Source of the DNA: Chloroflexota bacterium
Lineage (GTDB): Bacteria > Chloroflexota > Dehalococcoidia > Lucifugimonadales > Australimonadaceae
DNA length: 9,192 nt
Reading direction: 5' to 3'
Assembly: GCA_028875085.1 (NCBI GenBank)
Contig: JAPPFU010000085.1
Span: 1 to 9,192 of the forward strand
Position numbers and translations under genes: made by a program. This document shows positions 5,981 to 9,192 of this stretch, piece after piece; position 1 is the first letter of the stretch, and every line of letters starts with the position of its first letter. The notes below the pieces were generated by a model, which did not search any database, was not told the origin of the DNA, and saw nothing but the letters and a program-made list of their open reading frames with translations.

Positions 5981-7078
5981 ATGTTCAAGCCTCGCACGCT
6001 TTCGATCGGACTGATTCTCACGCTAGTGGCGGCGCTCACGCTGTCGCTCGGCGTCGTCAGCGCGGACAACGACGAAGAGGAGGTGCGGCTCGGCGGCTCC
6101 GTCGTCTACCGCGACGACGGTGGCAACGCCAGCGCCAGAGTCGTCATCCGCCTCGCCGGCCTCCCCGCGCTTCCGGACGGCATGGCCTATGAAGGCTGGC
6201 TCGTCGGCGTCACTGGCGACAAGGTGAGCACCGGCGTTATGCGCCGCTCCTTCACCGGCGCCGTGAACGGGGAATACGTCGACCCCGATGGCGAGAACCT
6301 CCTGACCAAGTACACCGCCTTCGCCATCACCAAGGAGCCGTCCCCCGACCCCGACCCGGCTACGCCCGGCGAGGTCGTCTACGCCGACTCCATCAACGAG
6401 GGCGCCGCGCCGCACGTCGGCAGGCTGCTCGTGAAGTGGCGCGACGCCCCGGGCGAGACCGCCGCCACCACCGGCCTGCGCGACCAGATCGCCATCGCCT
6501 TGGCCCATGCCGAGGCCGCCGAGGAAGCGTCCTCTATGGTCGTTCAGCAACGCCACGCCCAGCAGGTCATCAACATCCTGCAAGGCGAGGATGGCGCCGA
6601 CTATGGCCGCGCGGTCGTTCCCGGCGCCTCCGGCGACGGCCTCGGCGCGATGAACTACGCCAGCGCGGTCATCGCCGTCGCGCAGGGTGCCGCGGCCGAC
6701 TCGGAAGGCGACGCCGACGTCGAGGCTGCGGCCGGCATGGTCGTCGCCCACGCCGGTTCGGCGGTGGCGGGCATGACCCAGGCGGTGAACAACGCCAAGG
6801 CGGTCATTGGCGCCTCCGCCGGCGGCTTCGTCTTCGATCTGCGCCTCCAGAACGTGAGCCTCGCCCTTGAGCGCGCCCACAACTCCGCGGACGACGCCTA
6901 CGTCAGTTCTCAGAACATCGCGACGTTCGTGCCTATCCTCGGCGCGACGCCTGAGCCCCCGAGCGTCGGCGACGCCCTCGTCCAAGCGCTGGTCTTCGGC
7001 GCTCTCATCGCCGGACTGGCCGCTGTGGCGGCGGGCGCCTACCTCCTTCTCGGGCAGCGCCGCCGCGTAACCGCCTAG
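5981..7078 (+). CDS. Secreted, C-terminally membrane-anchored protein with RskA-like domain and helical region; function unknown
   Basis: A 365-residue protein with a signal peptide (basic start, hydrophobic core about 7-26, likely cleavage after Val-Ser-Ala28). Residues about 35-140 resemble the extracellular C-terminal domain of anti-sigma-K (RskA) proteins: LAGLPALPDGMAYEGWLVG, a short hairpin, then AFAITKEPSPDPDPATPGEV. Unlike true RskA there is no cytoplasmic zinc-finger or sigma-binding region, because the domain directly follows the signal peptide. Residues about 160-320 are Ala-rich and helical, with HAQQVINILQGEDGADYG at 192-209 as the most distinctive stretch. A transmembrane helix (about 335-355) precedes RRR, so most of the protein is outside the membrane. 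I chose the ATG at 5981 because AGGAG lies 5 bases upstream and a signal peptide starts there; the open frame continues upstream without coding character. It appears monocistronic. I do not recognise a function. Confidence 0.85.
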   Translation: MFKPRTLSIGLILTLVAALTLSLGVVSADNDEEEVRLGGSVVYRDDGGNASARVVIRLAGLPALPDGMAYEGWLVGVTGDKVSTGVMRRSFTGAVNGEYVDPDGENLLTKYTAFAITKEPSPDPDPATPGEVVYADSINEGAAPHVGRLLVKWRDAPGETAATTGLRDQIAIALAHAEAAEEASSMVVQQRHAQQVINILQGEDGADYGRAVVPGASGDGLGAMNYASAVIAVAQGAAADSEGDADVEAAAGMVVAHAGSAVAGMTQAVNNAKAVIGASAGGFVFDLRLQNVSLALERAHNSADDAYVSSQNIATFVPILGATPEPPSVGDALVQALVFGALIAGLAAVAAGAYLLLGQRRRVTA

Positions 7079-7109
7079 CGCCTGACGCGCAAAACGCAGC
7101 AAGCGAATG

Positions 7110-7138
7110 AGAGGGGCACCGCAGTGCGGGGCCCCTCT
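7110..7138 (+). terminator. GC-rich hairpin terminator candidate after the RskA-like gene
   Basis: AGAGGGGC (7110-7117) pairs perfectly with GCCCCTCT (7131-7138), and an inner CCGC/GCGG pair closes a three-base loop, giving a strong 12-bp stem with one mismatch. It begins 31 bases after the stop codon. There is no T run downstream (GCTGTGCG). It is symmetrical, so either strand could use it. Confidence 0.5.
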
Positions 7139-7200
7139 GCTGTGCGTGCGCCAAGGCCGTAGGGCTTCCGAAAGAGGCGCCGCAAAGCCCCCGCCTTCCT

Positions 7201-7239
7201 CTTGCGCCGCTTGCGCCGCCGTTGTAGGTTCGTTCGAAC
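7201..7239 (+). repeat. Tandem 9-mer and GTTCGAAC palindrome upstream of the GuaB3-type gene
   Basis: CTTGCGCCG occurs twice in direct tandem (7201-7209 and 7210-7218). Fourteen bases later comes the perfect palindrome GTTCGAAC (7232-7239), preceded by another GTTC. Both lie 40-75 bases before the start of the GuaB3-type gene, where its promoter should be. A weak promoter (TTGCGC at 7202-7207, 17 bases, TAGGTT at 7225-7230) can be proposed but not defended strongly. The remaining bases between 7139 and 7200 show nothing beyond weak inverted repeats. Confidence 0.3.
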
Positions 7240-7278
7240 AGGTTTGACGCGCCCACAACCGAGAAGGAGGCGATGCCG

Positions 7279-8433
7279 ATGGTCACTCAGCCCCGCGTTC
7301 TGTCCCGAGAACTCCGGACGACCTACGGCTTCGAAGAGGTCGCCATCGTCCCCGGCGACGTCACCACCAACCCCGACCTGTCGGTAACCACGCTCAGGAT
7401 CGGCCCCTTCCAGTTCACCGCCCCCATCCTCGCCTCCGCGATGGACGCCATCGTCGACCCCAACTTCGCCGGGCTGATGGCCAAGGCCGGCGCCCTCGGT
7501 GTGATGAACCTCGAAGGCGTCTACTGCCGCTACGAAGAGCCCTACGCCCCCTTGGCGGAGATCGCGTCGGCGCCCAAGGAGCAGGCGACCGAGGCGCTGC
7601 AGCGCGTCTATGCCGAGCCGCTTAAAGAGGAACTGGTGGGCCGCCGCGTGGAGGAGATCAAGGCGGCGGGCGCCGTCTGCGCCGTGTCGATGACGCCGCA
7701 GAACACCAAGCGCCTCGCTCCTTTGGCCGTCGAGGCCGGCGCCGACATCGTGGTCGTCCAGTCCACCGTAACCACCGCCCGCCACATCTCCAACTCCTAC
7801 CACGGCCTGCGCTTCTCCGAACTCATCCCCCTGGTCGGCGTGCCGGTGGTCGTCGGCAACTGCGTAACCACGAGCGCCGCCTTGGAGTTGATGGAGCAAG
7901 GCATCGACGGTTTGCTGGTCGGCGTTGGCCCAGGCGCCGCCTGCACGACACGCGACGTCACCGGCGTGGGCGTTCCGCAGGTTACGGCCACGCTGGACTG
8001 CGCCGCCGCCCGCGACGAGTACTTCGCCCGCAGCGGCAAGTACGTCCCCGTCATCACCGACGGGGGAATCAGGACGGGCGGCGACCTGTGCAAGGCAATC
8101 GCGGCGGGCGCCGACGGCGTGATGATTGGAACTCCCTTGGCGCAGACCTTCGAGGCGCCGGGCAAGGGGTTCAACTGGGGCATGGCCAGCCCGCACCCCG
8201 CCCTCCCGCGCGGCACGCGGGTGAACGTCGGCGCGCAGGCGTCGCTCCAGCAGGTGCTCTTCGGCCCCAGCCAGCGCACCGACGGCACACACAACCTAGT
8301 CGGCGCCCTCCGCATCTGCATGAGCATGGTGGGCGCGCAGACCATCGAGGAGTTCCACGAGCGGGCAGAGCTGGTCGTCGCCCCCACCATCGCCACCGAG
8401 GGCAAGTCCTTCCAACGCGCCGGCCTCATCTAA
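7279..8433 (+). CDS. guaB3: GuaB3-family IMP dehydrogenase / GMP reductase-like protein (no CBS domains)
   Basis: A 384-residue TIM-barrel enzyme of the IMPDH/GMPR superfamily, acting on the IMP-XMP-GMP branch of purine metabolism. The nucleotide-binding catalytic loop GVGPGAACTTRDVTGVGVPQ contains Cys222, the cysteine that forms the covalent intermediate. ITDGGIRTGGD is the phosphate-binding region. There is no CBS (Bateman) insertion, which canonical GuaB of about 490 residues has, and no room for one. The length and the start (LRTTYGFEEVAIVPG) fit the GuaB3 clade seen in actinobacteria, cyanobacteria and Chloroflexota. A cyanobacterial GuaB3 has been reported to act as a GMP reductase, so the direction of the reaction here is open. 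AAGGAGG (7264-7270) lies 8 bases before the ATG at 7279 but only 2 before the in-frame ATG at 7273, so I prefer 7279. Confidence 0.9.
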   Translation: MVTQPRVLSRELRTTYGFEEVAIVPGDVTTNPDLSVTTLRIGPFQFTAPILASAMDAIVDPNFAGLMAKAGALGVMNLEGVYCRYEEPYAPLAEIASAPKEQATEALQRVYAEPLKEELVGRRVEEIKAAGAVCAVSMTPQNTKRLAPLAVEAGADIVVVQSTVTTARHISNSYHGLRFSELIPLVGVPVVVGNCVTTSAALELMEQGIDGLLVGVGPGAACTTRDVTGVGVPQVTATLDCAAARDEYFARSGKYVPVITDGGIRTGGDLCKAIAAGADGVMIGTPLAQTFEAPGKGFNWGMASPHPALPRGTRVNVGAQASLQQVLFGPSQRTDGTHNLVGALRICMSMVGAQTIEEFHERAELVVAPTIATEGKSFQRAGLI

Positions 8434-8468
8434 GAAGCGCTCCGCTCCCGCCGACCAAACGCGTCCTA

Positions 8469-8498
8469 TTGACGCCAGCCCCTCGCTGCGGCTAGCGT
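8469..8498 (+). promoter_or_regulatory. Possible promoter for the small ORF and P1 peptidase
   Basis: TTGACG (8469-8474) is followed after 18 bases by TAGCGT (8493-8498). The -35 is good and the -10 poor (3 of 6). The position, about 30 bases before a strong ribosome-binding site (GGGAGG at 8521-8526), is sensible. Confidence 0.3.
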
Positions 8499-8531
8499 AG
8501 AGGCGCCATCTACCCCCAACGGGAGGTGAGC

Positions 8532-8642
8532 GTGAGCCGCCACGCTGCGCGGCCCTCGGCCCGCCGGGATCGGAGCGTGACCCGGACGGACGCAGGCGAG
8601 GCGCTGCCCATCGATTCCCACGCGCTCGAGCGGCTGCCGTGA
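8532..8642 (+). CDS. Possible 36-residue leader ORF overlapping the P1 peptidase start
   Basis: GTG at 8532 is preceded by GGGAGG with a 5-base gap, a well-placed ribosome-binding site. The frame runs 36 codons and stops at TGA (8640-8642), sharing the bases GTGA with the start of the P1 peptidase. The product is Arg/Ala-rich and hydrophilic and matches nothing I recognise. The peptidase GTG has no ribosome-binding site of its own, so this ORF may serve to deliver ribosomes to it by translational coupling. A GTG at 8526 is an alternative start but overlaps the ribosome-binding site. It could also be chance in GC-rich DNA. Confidence 0.35.
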   Translation: MSRHAARPSARRDRSVTRTDAGEALPIDSHALERLP

Positions 8643-9192
8643 AAGGCAGCCTGACCGACGTGCCCGGCGTCGAGGTCGGCCACTACACCGACCCGGACGC
8701 CGCCACCGGCTGCACCGTCGTCCTGACGCGCGGCGGCGCCGTAGCCGGCGTGGACGTGCGCGGCTCCGCGCCAGGTACGCGCGAGACCGATTTGCTGCGC
8801 CCGGGCAACTCGGTCGAACTGATTCACGCGGTCGCGCTCAGCGGCGGCAGCGCCTACGGCCTCGCGGCAGCGTCGGGCGTGATGCACTGGCTCGAGGAGC
8901 AGCGCGTCGGCCACCGGGTCGGCGAGTTCATCGTGCCCATCGTGCCCGCAGCCATCCTGTTCGACCTGGGCATGGGTAGGCCGGACTCGCGCCCCGGCGA
9001 GCGGGAGGGCTACGCCGCCGCTGCCGCCGCGTCCGCCGCCCCGGTAGAGCAGGGCAGCGTGGGCGCGGGCACGGGCGCAACGGTGGGCAAGGGATTGGGC
9101 CGCGCCGCCGCGATGAAGGGCGGCGTCGGCTCCGCGAGCATCGATCTCGGCGGCGGCATCGTGCTGGCAGCGCTTGCGGCGGTCAACGCCAA
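8639..9192 (+). CDS. P1 family (DmpA-type, S58) peptidase, N-terminal part, cut by the window end
   Basis: The first 184 residues of a P1/DmpA-family protein, an Ntn-hydrolase-like aminopeptidase that matures by self-cleavage before a serine. Family features are the opening LTDVPGVEVGHYTD (residues 5-18), the TGCTVVL strand, LRPGNSVELIHAVALSGGSAYGL with the following helix, IVPIVPAAILFDL, and GAGTGATVGKG. The self-cleavage Gly-Ser site and catalytic serine lie further on and are outside the window, so activity cannot be judged. Family members include D-stereospecific aminopeptidases and beta-aminopeptidases; the substrate here is unknown. The start is GTG at 8639. The frame is open back to a TAG at 8498, but no other ATG, GTG or TTG occurs in it. 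Confidence 0.9.
   Translation, partial: MKGSLTDVPGVEVGHYTDPDAATGCTVVLTRGGAVAGVDVRGSAPGTRETDLLRPGNSVELIHAVALSGGSAYGLAAASGVMHWLEEQRVGHRVGEFIVPIVPAAILFDLGMGRPDSRPGEREGYAAAAAASAAPVEQGSVGAGTGATVGKGLGRAAAMKGGVGSASIDLGGGIVLAALAAVNA

Noticed and set aside
7232..7239. GTTCGAAC as a possible LexA/SOS box
   Set aside because: Known Gram-positive-type boxes have GAAC and GTTC separated by four bases in the opposite order. The neighbouring gene is not a DNA-repair gene.
6023..7258. 411-codon minus-strand open frame opposite the RskA-like gene
   Set aside because: It is an antisense shadow: its translation is low-complexity and lacks recognisable motifs, while the plus strand encodes a clean signal peptide, domain and anchor.
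7075..8292. 405-codon minus-strand open frame opposite the GuaB3-type gene
   Set aside because: The plus strand encodes an unmistakable IMPDH-family protein, and the antisense frame has no motif or start signal.
8501..8638. Possible longer or frameshifted N-terminus of the P1 peptidase
   Set aside because: The in-frame stretch back to the TAG at 8498 has no start codon, and the family normally begins near LTDVPGVEVGH, just after the GTG at 8639.

Overview
This is a GC-rich bacterial window with eight protein-coding genes, the last cut off by the window edge, plus one possible small ORF. There are no tRNA or rRNA genes, transposases, CRISPR arrays or phage genes. The gene content is housekeeping or metabolic. 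An uncultured Chloroflexota-type lineage (SAR202/Dehalococcoidia-like) is my best guess. It rests on the GuaB3-type IMPDH relative, the unusual HU arm and the secreted RskA-like protein. That placement is an inference and should be held loosely.

Layout: (a) 62-1324 (+) is a cation diffusion facilitator (zinc-type exporter) with an extreme histidine-rich N-terminus. (b) Convergent to it, on the minus strand and in transcription order, lie an HU-family DNA-binding protein (3157-2858), a DinB-type Y-family DNA polymerase (2795-1701) and a small DUF971 protein (1653-1342). (c) Also on the minus strand is a thiamin salvage unit. A promoter (5794-5766) leads into a TPP riboswitch (5743-5643), then a sodium/solute symporter (5554-4055), then thiD (4053-3259). 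The symporter stop and the thiD start are one base apart.

(d) Divergent from the thiamin unit, a sigma70-like promoter (5824-5851) drives a secreted, C-terminally anchored protein (5981-7078). It has an RskA-like extracellular domain but no sigma-binding domain. (e) 7279-8433 (+) encodes a GuaB3-family IMP dehydrogenase/GMP reductase relative without CBS domains. (f) 8639-9192 (+) is the start of a P1/DmpA-family (S58) peptidase. Its GTG start overlaps the stop of a possible 36-codon upstream ORF that has its own ribosome-binding site.

The clearest functional story is the thiamin unit. TPP sensed in the leader would control import of a thiamin precursor (probably the pyrimidine HMP, by inference) and its phosphorylation by ThiD. 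The least explained gene is the RskA-like surface protein. I see no convincing new defence or mobile system here. The points worth a second look are the riboswitch-controlled symporter, the surface protein, the HU arm variant, the His-rich repeat tract and the small overlapping ORF.
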